A DNA stretch of 64,000 nucleotides from Ooceraea biroi (lineage: Eukaryota; Arthropoda; Insecta; Hymenoptera; Formicidae), in assembly GCF_003672135.1 (NCBI RefSeq), contig NC_039514.1, forward strand, positions 13,257,787 to 13,321,786. Direction: 5' to 3'. A program made the position numbers and the translations under genes. The notes beneath the pieces are model-generated. The model was not told the origin of the DNA and made no database searches. It worked only from the letters and a program-made list of their open reading frames with translations. Below, piece after piece: positions 54,056-64,000 of the stretch. Position 1 is the stretch's first letter; each line of letters begins with the position of its first letter.

Positions 54056-54160
54056 CAACTTCGGATTCACACGACACTGTGTCTTGTCTATCTGAAGGAC
54101 TCAATAATACTAGCTATTTGGATTGATACGATATACACAAAATCCTTCACCTTAGGTTTG
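54056..54160 (-). other. 5' non-coding exon of gene C (upper edge approximate)
   Basis: Ends in a donor, G then GTAAGATAT, at 54056/54055. The segment aligns with equivalent blocks at 50.8 and 41.5 kb that end in the same donor context, placed 430 bp (C), 466 bp (B) and 691 bp (A) before the next acceptor. No ORF. The 5' end is not determined; 54160 marks where similarity to gene B fades. Confidence 0.5.
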
Positions 54161-54547
54161 CGTATTTGAGTCGTATCGTTAAAAACATCAAAAAAATTGT
54201 TTACTTCAAAGAGAAATAGAAATGCGATGAAAGTAAGAACCGTTCGTATCTAACCCTAGAATACTATTTAAAAATCTAATGCAAAAAATTGGATGATTAT
54301 ATATAGAAATATGGTTTACTCAAAATTCAAAGATAAAAATGCAGATAAAGATCTGTCTCTCTCTCTTTCCAAATGCTTCTTTTTTTTGTTTGTGCTAAAA
54401 TTTGTGTAGTATCCCGTTGTTAATCATTTTTCTTACTTGTTCGAGAAATATTATTTACCTTGTACTAATTATTGCTCTTTTTTCTTATCGACTATAACTC
54501 TTCGTTATAAATACATGTATTACCATTTTTCTTCTCTCGCTTAATCA

Positions 54548-55020
54548 CAGAACTCCTCTGAGAAGAAAAAAATTTTAACTCGAGAACTTTTTCATTTCTA
54601 AATCTAAAGGATTTTCAATAGGCGTGAAATCTTGGCAATATGTCAAAGAGCAATATAGATATTCCAAAACTTCTCGGAAAAAGAAAAAAATTTTAAACTC
54701 GAGAACTTTTTCATTTCTAAATCTAAAGGATATTCAATAGTCGAGAAATCTTGGCAATATGCCAATTAACAATATAGATATCTCAGAACTTCTCGGAAAA
54801 AGAAAACATTTCTAAGGGCTAGAACTTTTTCATTTCTGAGTTTACGGTATTTTCAATAGCAGAGAACTCTAGGCAATATAAAAAATAGTTATATCAACAG
54901 CTCAGAACTTTTCGGAAAAAGAAAAAATTTCTAAGCATTAGAACTTTTTCATTTCTGAGTTTACGGTATTTTCAATAGCACAGAACTCTAGGAAATATGT
55001 CAAATAACAGTGTAGATGTA
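54548..55020. repeat. Minisatellite, four units of 117-119 bp
   Basis: Units start at 54548, 54665, 54784 and 54903. Each carries CAGAACTTCTCGGAAAAAGA near its start and GAACTTTTTCATTTCT in the middle. Units 1-2 resemble each other more than units 3-4, implying stepwise duplication of pairs. It lies about 0.4-0.5 kb upstream of the 5' exon of gene C. Confidence 0.85.
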
Positions 55021-57526
55021 TGTGTGTAATACCTATGCTTAAAACCACGTGTAAATTTTTCGTAGAGTTTGTCAATTGTCAATGTGTCAATATGCCAATC
55101 AGTCAATGTAAATCAATATAACAAAAAAAACTCTTTTCCTGTCTCATCTCTTTCTCGAGATGCGCGCTGCAGATACCTGTACATCTGCAACATCACTTAA
55201 ACGCTCGCGTAACATTTTAACGACGAAGTGATATTTGTTGTACAATCCATATACGTGCATTCCCCCGTAATGTCTAATTAAACTAATTATTAAACCGTTC
55301 CAGTAATGCACATGGCGCTTTACAGTGATAAAAACGTGAAAATCAATTCAAAGAAATATATTAATTAGAGGAAAATATATTGTTTAGAGAGATCATTAAT
55401 CACTATTATCTCGACACACAAGTAGTTAATCTAATAGAATTCACGATCTGATTAGATCCTGGCCTGATGATCTTCTCACTGCCTTCTTAATCATCAGCAT
55501 GAAATACCAAGATAATTATTCAGAAAATGTTCATCATCGATTTTCACCCTCTCAAATCTGCACGAAATTCTAGATGATCAGAATTGCATGATCATTTACT
55601 GAATAGAGATGTCTCATGATTGTTCCCTGATAAGATAAGATAACTAAGTGAGAATTTTCGAAATATTATAAACAAAGACTACTCTCGACAGTTGACTAGA
55701 CAGGTTTGTCATGTGCATATAACGCTGTACATAAAGCTGTCCGAAAAATAGACAATAATAATACATTATCGTGTCATTAAATCGTGACTTCATAACGTCG
55801 ACGGAAAAAGTTGTGCCACGTATGACTTGCACTTCATTAACCGATTCACTTGCAAAGCGTGAAGTGCACCGGCACTGAGTTATGAGAAGTTTCGCAGTCA
55901 AGAGTGAAAAAAGATATTTTTCATCGAAAGAGATAAGTTCAAATAGAATTTTAGATTATCCCGCGCGATTCTTCCGTTTTGAAAAATGTTCAGAGCGAAT
56001 TAACGCCAGTAGGAATTTTGAATTCAGCGGTGAACAGTTTAGTAGATCAATTAATGATTCAAATGTGGTGAAATTAGAATTTGTACGGATTAAACGAACG
56101 AGAAGCTTCCTCTGTTCGACTGTATCGATCTACTGAGAAGCTTATACATACTCCAAAGTCTATTTTTGATCGCTTTATCCGGAAAAATGTATCGGAATAA
56201 CAGAGTTTCTTCTTATCTGGCGGTATCATCTTTCCTTTCTCATCAAAGAATGGAATCGAAGAGATTTAATTGGCCGTGCGCAATTGTCACGTGATTTTTA
56301 AATGATTCATAGACTCGGCCAGCGCATTATTGGTACTCAAAACGGCGCCATTGTTTATCGCATTGTCGACTATCGGCTTTTCTTTATCAACTGCATGCTG
56401 TGGAATACCTATATTATTATTTAACACTTGTCACTATCGGGCACATACAAAGCAATGATAACGGGGTAACTTAATCTACGGATCGATCACTCCGATTCCG
56501 ATTCCAATGTTTGCAAAACGTATTTGTTACCATTTTTCCCATTTTTTTCATATTACTGATTTTTACTGTACGTCTTTATATTCTCTACATTAAAGCGCAT
56601 CTATAGTGCAGACAATAAATGCCTAAGTTGATACATTATAATATTTTTAACTAATCGATCTCTTCTTCGCTCTATTATACGGTATAAAGATATATTTTGT
56701 GAATATTTCGTGTAAGGTAATAGTATTCTAAAATAATAGATGTTTTTGTACGAGTATATATATTGGAAAATTGATTTTTAAGAAGAATTCTTTCCTCAGA
56801 TTTTTGTACTTTCTTTTAGCAGCTTTTACGATTGGCTAGTTTGTAACTCAATGCGGAACGATCTGGAACTAACCGTTAAAATATTCGCCTACGTCACTGA
56901 TCACGAGGTCAATCTCGACAGACTTGTGCTCATATGTCATGCATGGTTTCTTAAAATGTAAAAATGTATAAAAAACTACTATTACATAAATAACCATAAA
57001 TGTTACATAACTGAGCAAAGGATGTTTCAATTACGCAAATACTGATAACACCTTAGATTTCTTGTGTGGTTCCGAAATTCAATATCGCAAACAAATTTAA
57101 AACAATCAAACGATCATATGACAATTAAAACTTAAAACCTAAAGATTTCTTAAATTTTAAATTTATAAAATTACATAAAACTATAAAAGTAAAGAGATTA
57201 ATTATAAAAGACTAAACTATATTAATTTGCTTCTGCGTCACTACTGTTTCTTCTGTTAAATACATTTTTGTTACATTAATTTTATCAATCATAAACGTTT
57301 TAGTTTGTTAAAACCGTTTATTATTAATTAAAAGCTTGTCAAGTATTATTATTCTCGTTAAACTTCTTTTATTATTTCTTTATTTCATATTTCTTCTCTC
57401 CGCCTCCATGAGGGACCCAACGGCCCCTCTTATCATAGTGGTATTCGTACGTGGTTGAAGACTGACACGCGCGACATCTGTCTTCCGCCGTTTCCTGTCC
57501 GCGTCTCCTTCGTGTCGGCGACGATC
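55021..57526. other. Interval between the array and CCT5
   Basis: AT-rich sequence that becomes richer in CpG towards CCT5. An 84-codon ATG-initiated frame at 55882-56136 (+) has no recognisable feature. The CCT5 promoter should lie in the last few hundred bases. Confidence 0.5.
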
Positions 57527-57538
57527 ATGGCGGCGTGA
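57527..57538 (+). promoter_or_regulatory. Short upstream ORF / ATGGCGGC element ahead of CCT5
   Basis: ATG GCG GCG TGA lies 103 nt upstream of the CCT5 start codon. If the transcript begins upstream of it, this is a three-codon upstream ORF. The core ATGGCGGC also resembles the YY1/Pleiohomeotic motif often found near starts of housekeeping genes. The transcription start is not known, so the choice between 5'UTR element and promoter element is inference. Confidence 0.35.
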
Positions 57539-57640
57539 GAGCGACGGTTGATCCAAGTGTTACGTCGACGTGGGCAATCGTTTCGTTGAAGAGCAATCGG
57601 TACGAAAGCTCGCTCCGAGTCGTGCGAATCGTTAGTCGAG

Positions 57641-60600
57641 ATGACGGCGATACCCGGAACGGTGGCATTCGACGAGTATGGCCGGCCCTTCATCATCCTG
57701 CGCAACCAGGAGAAGCAGCAACGCCTCACCGGTCACGATGCGATCAAGGTGAGATCACAAAGAAGGAGGCCGACTCGCGTCCTCCGTCGCGCGGGTGTCG
57801 CATCATGTATTTTCTCGCGATTGACGCGCTCGCTGAGGTTCTCTCGTCGCCGTTGCCGTTCCGACGATCTCGCGCTTCCTCGAAAAATCATCGACCACGT
57901 GCGGGCAGTAATGGCGGCGTTTAGACTTCGCCGACGAGGAAAAAGTTTAGGCTGAAACCTAGGGAAGCTTTTCTTCATGTTTGCTCCTGCGGGTGTCGAA
58001 CTTCACTTTAGGTATAACGTTTGTGAGAAAAAATTAAATGAGTTTGTCACACACGTTTTGCGCATACAAGAAACAATCGGAATGGATCGTGCTGCTTTGT
58101 GACCATATAAGGTGATCTGCGCCTTTCGATCTTAGCCTGTTGAAATTGCGGAAAGAATTAATGTTAGCCGATCTTGTTCTTGAAATTGTGATTTCAGAAA
58201 TATACAGTTTTAGAATAGATATTGAATATAAAGTGAGGATTAAATATAGAATAAATCTTTTTGGGAAAGATATAGAGGTAATATTTGTAATCAAATAAGA
58301 AATCAATGTATTAACAAGAAATATTTTGATTTTGTAGTCGCACATTTTGGCAGCACGTAATGTGGCCAACATTCTCAAAACATCCTTAGGACCTAAGGGA
58401 CTGGACAAATTAATGGTGAGCTCCGATGGGGACGTCACTGTTACCAACGATGGTGCCACAATCCTACAGAACATGGATGTGGACCACGAAATCGCAAAGT
58501 TGATGGTCCAGTTGTCAAAGTCCCAGGACGATGAGATTGGCGATGGCACTACTGGAGTAGTCGTGTTGGCTGGCGCCCTTCTGGAACAGGCAGAACAGCT
58601 ATTGGATAAAGGAATTCATCCGATTAGAATAGCTGACGGTTTCGAATTGGCAGCCAAATGCGCTACTGAGCATCTGAAGACAATAACGGATGACTTCAAA
58701 GGACTTCCGGAGAATTTGGAGCCTTACATCAACATTGCCATGACCTCCCTGGGATCAAAAATGTAACGAAGCAATTTCATTGTTTGAGACACATTTTGTC
58801 TACAATCCGTTTTACTTATGCAGTTTGTCTATTTTGTAGCATTAACAAGTACCACAGGCAGATGGCAGAGATTGCGGTACAGGCTGTATTGGCGGTCATG
58901 GACCCAGTCAACCATGACGTCAACTTCGAATTAATCAAGATAGAGGGGAAAGTCGGCGGCAGATTGGAAGACACCGTCTTGGTGCGCGGTGTCGTCGTCG
59001 ACAAGGATTTCAGTCATCCTCAAATGCCAAAGGTATAGGCGGCTCTCCAGAATTCCTAATATTTTCGATTCCTTTTTATGACGAATTTTATGAAACAAAT
59101 TTATTTGATTTATTAATAATAAACAGTGATGTTGCAGAGGCTAGAGAACGTCAAATTGGCTATCCTGACCTGCCCGTTCGAGCCGCCGAAGCCTAAAACG
59201 AAGCATAAGTTGGACGTCACGTCGGTGGACGATTACAGGGCCCTGCGCGACTACGAGCGCGAGAAGTTCACGGAAATGGTCAAGCAAGTTAAGGATGCCG
59301 GTACGACTCTGGCCATCTGTCAGTGGGGTTTCGACGATGAAGCCAACCACTTGCTGCTGCAGAATAATCTGCCCGCGGTTAGGTGGGTCGGCGGCCCGGA
59401 GATCGAAGTAAGCGTCGTTTTCATAATCTTGATTTCTTTTAATTGAATCGTCCTTGATTTTAAAGCTTTACGATTACTTCTAATGATGAAAAAAGAGCGC
59501 TTGAGGAGGTGCGAGAGCTCGGAGAACTGACCTGTTCAGTTCTGGCAGTGTTGAGTCTTTCTTCGTAAGTTGATACGTTGACTCTCGAAGAAACGAAGTA
59601 CTTCCTGAATTGGACGGCCAGTGATCCAGCTATCGCGGTGGCTCCAGTGATTCAAAGATTATGAGATCTGAATGAAGTGATCCTTCATGAAATTATTCGT
59701 TTTACGCATACGCATGAAATACTCATGCAGGAATGAAACATCTCCTTCCAGTTAATCGCCATTGCGACCGGTGGACGCATCGTGCCACGCTTCGAGGAGT
59801 TGACGCCGGAGAAACTCGGGCACGCTGGTGTAGTCAGGGAGCTGACATTCGGTACGACGAAGGATCGAATGTTGGTCATCGAGGAATGCAAGAACTCGCG
59901 CGCCGTGACGATTTTCATCCGCGGTGGCAACAAAATGGTACGATGGCACTCGATAGGCAGATATTATTTCTACGCAAGGAGAATTTCAGTGGTACTCGTT
60001 GCAACGTGCACACTGATCAGACACCTTGCAATAGTAGTGCATTACGAATATGAGAACCGTCCAATTCTTTGGAATTAATTGGACTCAATTTTGCGATGCA
60101 ACACTCGTCACTGAGAATTTCATATTATCATAAAAATAACTCAAAATTTTTAAATAATTCCAAGATTTCATTGTAACCATACACACGTGTTACTTCTGTA
60201 CTTGTAGATCATCGAAGAGGCGAAACGGTCAATACACGATGCTCTGTGTACCGTTCGCAATGTAGTAAAAGACAACAAGATCCTGTACGGCGGGGGTGCG
60301 GCCGAGATATCCTGCGCGCTGGCTTGCGCCGCCCAGGCCGATAAAATCAGTACTTTGGAGCAATACGCCTTCCGTGCCTTTGCCGAAGCTCTGGAGAGCG
60401 TTCCCATGGCGCTCGCGGAAAATTCCGGCCTTTCGCCGGTGGACACGATAGCGGAAGTTAAGGCGCGTCAATTGGCCGAGAAGAATCCCGCTCTTGGCAT
60501 TGACTGCTTGAATCGTGGCACAACGAGTACGTATATCGAATCTTGATTGCACGTCTCTCGTACGTCGCGTGAAACTTACCGCAAATCACGTGTGTTACAG

Positions 60601-60725
60601 ACATGAAGAAACAGAACGTCATCGAGACTTTGACGAGCAAGACGCAACAGATCCTGTTGGCCACGCAGTTGGTGAAGATGATTCTGAAGATCGATGATGT
60701 ACGCTCACCTAACGACAACGCATAA
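57641..60725 (+). CDS. CCT5: T-complex protein 1 subunit epsilon (CCT5), complete, 7 coding exons
   Basis: Epsilon subunit of the cytosolic chaperonin TRiC/CCT, the ATP-driven ring that folds actin, tubulin and other proteins. Coding exons: 57641-57748, 58338-58762, 58840-59032, 59138-59407, 59752-59937, 60208-60526, 60601-60725; all introns are GT-AG. They sum to 1626 nt, i.e. 541 aa plus TAA, the same length as I recall for human CCT5. Visible group II chaperonin motifs: TSLGPKGLDK (residues 51-60), TNDGATIL (72-79), DEIGDGTTG (101-109) in the N-terminal equatorial domain; an apical middle part including CPFEPPKPKTKHKLDVTSVD, a CCT-epsilon signature; and GGGAAEISCALA (from 422) in the C-terminal equatorial domain. 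The start is the ATG at 57641, reading MTAIPGTVAFDEYGRPFI, a typical CCT-epsilon N-terminus. No frameshift or missing motif. A likely poly(A) signal AATAAA lies at 61158-61163. The downstream neighbour, myosin V, is convergent. Confidence 0.98.
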
Positions 60726-62398
60726 CAAGCTACAAAAGTCCGTTTAATCACTGCTAATTACGTACATTTTATTTATTTATACGAGCTACTAGTTCCAGCC
60801 TACGTAATTTGTCGTTCAAGCATTCGCATTTTTCTGACATTCTGAATTTCACTTGCCTGAATTGAATGTTGTTTCTTGATGATTCGTTACATTTTCATTT
60901 CAATTTTTACGATTATTATTATACACATAATTTACGTGATGAATGAATATTGTGATACAATATTACCTCCGATCTTTGTACTATTGTGGCAATATGGAAT
61001 AATACTTAATTGACATCTTACTCACACAATTGATCATGTTGCTTCTGTGCCTTCTCCTATTTATATTTCTTGAAAGAAACGTTATTTAAATCTTTTACTA
61101 GATCCAGAAAGGAGATAAAAAGTGTCGTCAACGGCTTTATTTTTCACTGTAGGAACAAATAAATATGTCACATCGAGTCAGTGTGTAATGCATGGAAATA
61201 TATTCTGTCTAGAGTAATATCTCGAGGGAAGGGATACTTTCTCTCTTTAGACATCATTTTATGGAATGTGATCGTAATGCACGAAACCAATAGCAGATCG
61301 AACGAAGTAACGAATGGACATCATTACAATCTACTTGTAAAATGGCACAAAATACAATCGCATGTACATATGTATAAATTAGGATATAACAACGATATAT
61401 ACCTCTGTTTCTTTCGGTCGCCTTCGTTTTTCTTCTCTCAACATTTCTATCAGTCCGTGGATTCGGATCCAATTTTATAACAGCTCTCGCTTTCTCTCTC
61501 GTATTACAAAATATACATTCTATTCCCAACGTAACATTATATCTTCTCGCGCATTTCCATTTTTACACATATAATTACATCTTCAACAAGTTTTCAACTT
61601 TATCACCATGTGCGAAGTTGTTACAAGGATTTCGCTGCGCGAAATAAAACTTTCGCCACACGTTTATAATCGGAATATCACACTCTGCAACTGGCTCATC
61701 GTGCATATTTCATGCATTATGTTTTTGCTAGATTATTTCGGATTGTATAATTATATAATGCTTATCTTTTCGGCGAACTGCGAATTTCTGCCTTCAATTT
61801 TTCAATCGAGAATGAAAACGTGCATGTTTCCTTGTACGAGGAAATGCATAAAATAAATATAAGAATCGTACATTAGAAAGTCTTTCGCTTTCAAGAATTC
61901 GTTAAAAATAAACGATTAAACGAATAAGAAATCGCTTTTCTCTCAAAGTCACGAATATCAATTAATGAAACATCCGTAAAATCCTTGTAGGAACTTCCCG
62001 TACTCTCGCCTCGCTTACATCTCTACGTGCAACGCTATACAGTAACAATAACGAAAAATATGCTCTTTTTCACTCGCCGAGACTCAGTCGCTTATCAACG
62101 TAACGGAATTGACGTGAACGCGAGCGCGATTCGAAACGATGACGTACATCATGAACTACGAGAATTATACCCGAGTAAAAAAGAAACATATAAAATGTGA
62201 TACATCGATGAGCCGTTCTCGATGCGCGCCTACATCTAACTCAGCCGAATTATCGCTAACTCTCGTACGGGCAAGTGGGCTAAGCGAGAGTTTTGGCTAT
62301 TTGCGCAAATAGAACGCTCTCAACTAAAAACTGGTATGCGGGTATGGTAGAGCGGAGAGATCCTGCCTTGCAGAATGGGACGCCTTGCCTTGCTTGCA
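60726..62398. other. Convergent intergenic interval between CCT5 and myosin V
   Basis: Holds both 3' untranslated regions. Stop codons are 1673 bp apart, tail to tail. It contains AATAAA at 61158-61163 for the plus strand and a minus-strand AATAAA (TTTATT at 61137-61142) that could serve the myosin transcript, so the two 3' ends may overlap. No other gene seen. Confidence 0.6.
61158..61163 (+). terminator. Candidate poly(A) signal of CCT5
   Basis: AATAAA hexamer 433 nt after the CCT5 stop codon, in the convergent interval before the end of myosin V. Other AT-rich hexamers are nearby, so the actual cleavage site is uncertain. Confidence 0.35.
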
Positions 62399-63892
62399 TT
62401 ACACCTTCTTGAGCATGGGCAAATGAAGTACCTCGGGCACTTCGATGTCTTCCAGTCGTATGTCCGATGGGTTGAACGGGAATCTTACGGTATACGAGTA
62501 CTTTAGATCCATTAACAGCTGAAAATGAAAAGTTCAGTTATTACGTGCACCAAGAATCGTTCTCTTCTGCATCTGAAACTTATCTTATATATAATATCTT
62601 AAGAAACAGATTTTTTATCTGGCCTGAAAATTTGCTAAATTCGTTTCAGATTCGTTTTCCGCGGACTCATGAGGGATATTTACTTGTTCGTTGTTCTCGC
62701 CGCGTTCCTTCAGTTTCTCTTGCACCTTCTTGATAAATGATACGGGCACTCGGCTCTCGTAATCGTCGGCGGGCGTATACAGATTCAGGATTTTTACTAT
62801 TTGATTGGCTGTTAGTTTGTTGCACATCTCGCAGACGGAAGTGACATCCTCGTCGGTTTTACGCGCCTGCAGCAGTTGCGACGCCTGTATGATGGGCTGC
62901 AGCGCCTCCGACGCGGCTTCCAACTGCCGGTCTCTGCCCCACTGCTCCAAGTGGCTCATATTGTACCTTAAATGACAAACATTTCATAATTTCGAAGAAT
63001 ATTAGAGATATTAGATATACGCACAGTATAAGAACAGGAAAAAATGAGCAATTTATAAAATTCAGCTTGATCGTAAAAATTAATTTTATGGATTAGTTCA
63101 AAGTAATCTTCTGCCAACTTTTGCTGAGCTGATACATTTTTTGCGAGCGATTATAGATATTAATTATGACACTTCCTAAGAGACAGAGTCAAGTACTATA
63201 AAAACACGATTTATCTTACCTTATTTGCATACCCTTTGTCCACCGGCACAGCTCGTTCCTAAGCAGCAAGTTGTTCAGAGCGCTGGCGCACATGAAGTAA
63301 AATAGCTGCTTGAACAGTTGCACGATAACTTCAGGGTCCACGCCGTGATACTGCAGGGTCTTGTGCACTGACGTCAACTCGCCGAGGAGTTTGTCCAGCT
63401 TTTGCTGCGTGGAGTCTGGCTCGCCGCCCATGGAGGACGACCTAGGCCGACCGGTCTTATCGGTGGGAACGGATATAGCTTCATGCTCCAGCAAGGCTGG
63501 CACCGTGAGCGCCTGGATCCTTTCCTTGAGATTCGTGATGAGGTTGTTGAAGATCCAGAGTGCCACGTTGGTCAGTACGACGCGATACTCGCTCAGATCG
63601 AAGTTCCTCAGGCATTGGTCGTTCTGCCGCGGCGTATTCTCGAGCTGAAACGGCTTGTCGCCAGAATATTGTTTCATGTTGTGCAACAGTCGCAAAGTGT
63701 TGCTCAGCCAGAGCACCCTCGAGTCGAAGTCGTCCCGTTTCTTCAATACACGTTTAACAGCGTTCAGGTACTCGGTTAACAACGATCGCACTTTGTCGTC
63801 GTCATTGATGCAGTCAGTGTGCCTGATGGACATGAAGAGAATGTAGGCTGGTAGACCCGGCAACAGCGTCACCGCTATTCGAGGTTTCAACT
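62399..63892 (-). CDS. didum: Unconventional myosin V, C-terminal exons (dilute/DIL globular tail), 5' part outside the window
   Basis: Actin-based processive motor for organelles and vesicles; only the cargo-binding globular tail is in view. Exons in transcription order: 63892-63220, 62966-62684, 62518-62399 (stop TAA at 62399-62401). The junctions restore family sequence: KGMQI-RYNMSHLEQW across the first intron and RGENNEQ-LLMDLKYSYTV across the second. About 357 residues are visible. Signatures: LLPGLPAYILFMSIRH, RSLLTEYLNAVKRVLKKRDD, TLRLLHNMKQYSGD, the DIL-core NNLLLRNELCRWTKGMQIRY, NQIVKILNLYTPADDYESRV and the terminal FPFNPSDIRLEDIEVP. The acceptor of the first visible exon is either of two overlapping AGs (exon edge 63892 or 63890); 63892 keeps the frame as E-L-K-P-R. 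The gene continues beyond the right edge, so head, IQ motifs and coiled coil are not seen. Confidence 0.96.
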
Positions 63893-64000
63893 CTGAAAAA
63901 GATGTCGAGCATTTTTGAATCGTGTCTTACATTGAGAGTTTTGAAAAAAACGGGAAAAATTTGTATTTTCAATTTTTTAAATTAAATCTTCAAATTTGCA

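Noticed and set aside
59408..59751. snoRNA in intron 4 of CCT5 (ATGATGA then CTGA)
   Set aside because: CCT genes can host intronic snoRNAs, but box spacing is only about 50 nt, no terminal stem was found and no H/ACA hairpins could be built.
1..64000. CRISPR arrays, operons, bacterial promoters
   Set aside because: The sequence is clearly eukaryotic; none of these is expected and none was seen.

Overview
This is animal nuclear DNA, most likely from a hymenopteran insect and probably an ant. The two clear genes are split by short GT-AG introns and encode insect-type proteins, CCT-epsilon and the class V myosin tail. CpG is abundant, and there are mariner-like and hAT-like MITEs and many simple repeats. 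Species cannot be fixed from sequence alone. There is no sign of bacterial or viral genes.

Layout. (1) From 1 to about 36.5 kb is a gene-poor, CpG-rich, mixed-composition block. It holds microsatellites, a 243-bp hAT-type MITE with an 8-bp target duplication (15.8 kb), a 263-bp long-arm inverted repeat (22.7 kb) and a 300-bp TIR element present twice in tandem (23.5-24.2 kb). Its only protein candidates are weak: a serine-protease-like exon at 2.5 kb (+) and a single-helix ORF at 26.5 kb (-). (2) From about 37 to 57 kb the DNA becomes very AT-rich. Inside it, on the minus strand, I assembled three small multi-exon genes that no single ORF reveals (39.8-41.6, 48.2-50.9 and 52.6-54.2 kb; A, B and C here). 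(3) From 57.4 to 64 kb are the conserved housekeeping genes: CCT5, complete on +, 7 coding exons, 541 codons; and, tail-to-tail with it, the last three coding exons of myosin V on -.

The main result is the A/B/C array. Each gene has the same architecture: a non-coding first exon ending in a conserved donor; a short exon encoding a signal peptide and ending in phase 1; an exon encoding a 45-60 residue ectodomain plus the first part of a membrane helix and ending in phase 2; and a last exon with the rest of the helix and a short cytoplasmic tail. Intron lengths match closely: the intron after the signal exon is 363 bp in both A and B, and the first intron of A matches B and C once a mariner-like MITE in it is removed. 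The predicted proteins (110, 134 and 142 aa) share almost no ectodomain sequence. This looks like a tandemly duplicated, fast-evolving family of small type I membrane proteins that I cannot assign to any known family. A degraded fourth tail exon may lie at 47.9 kb.

CCT5 and myosin V have general cellular roles (cytosolic chaperonin and actin-based cargo transport), and their adjacency says nothing about the function of the array.
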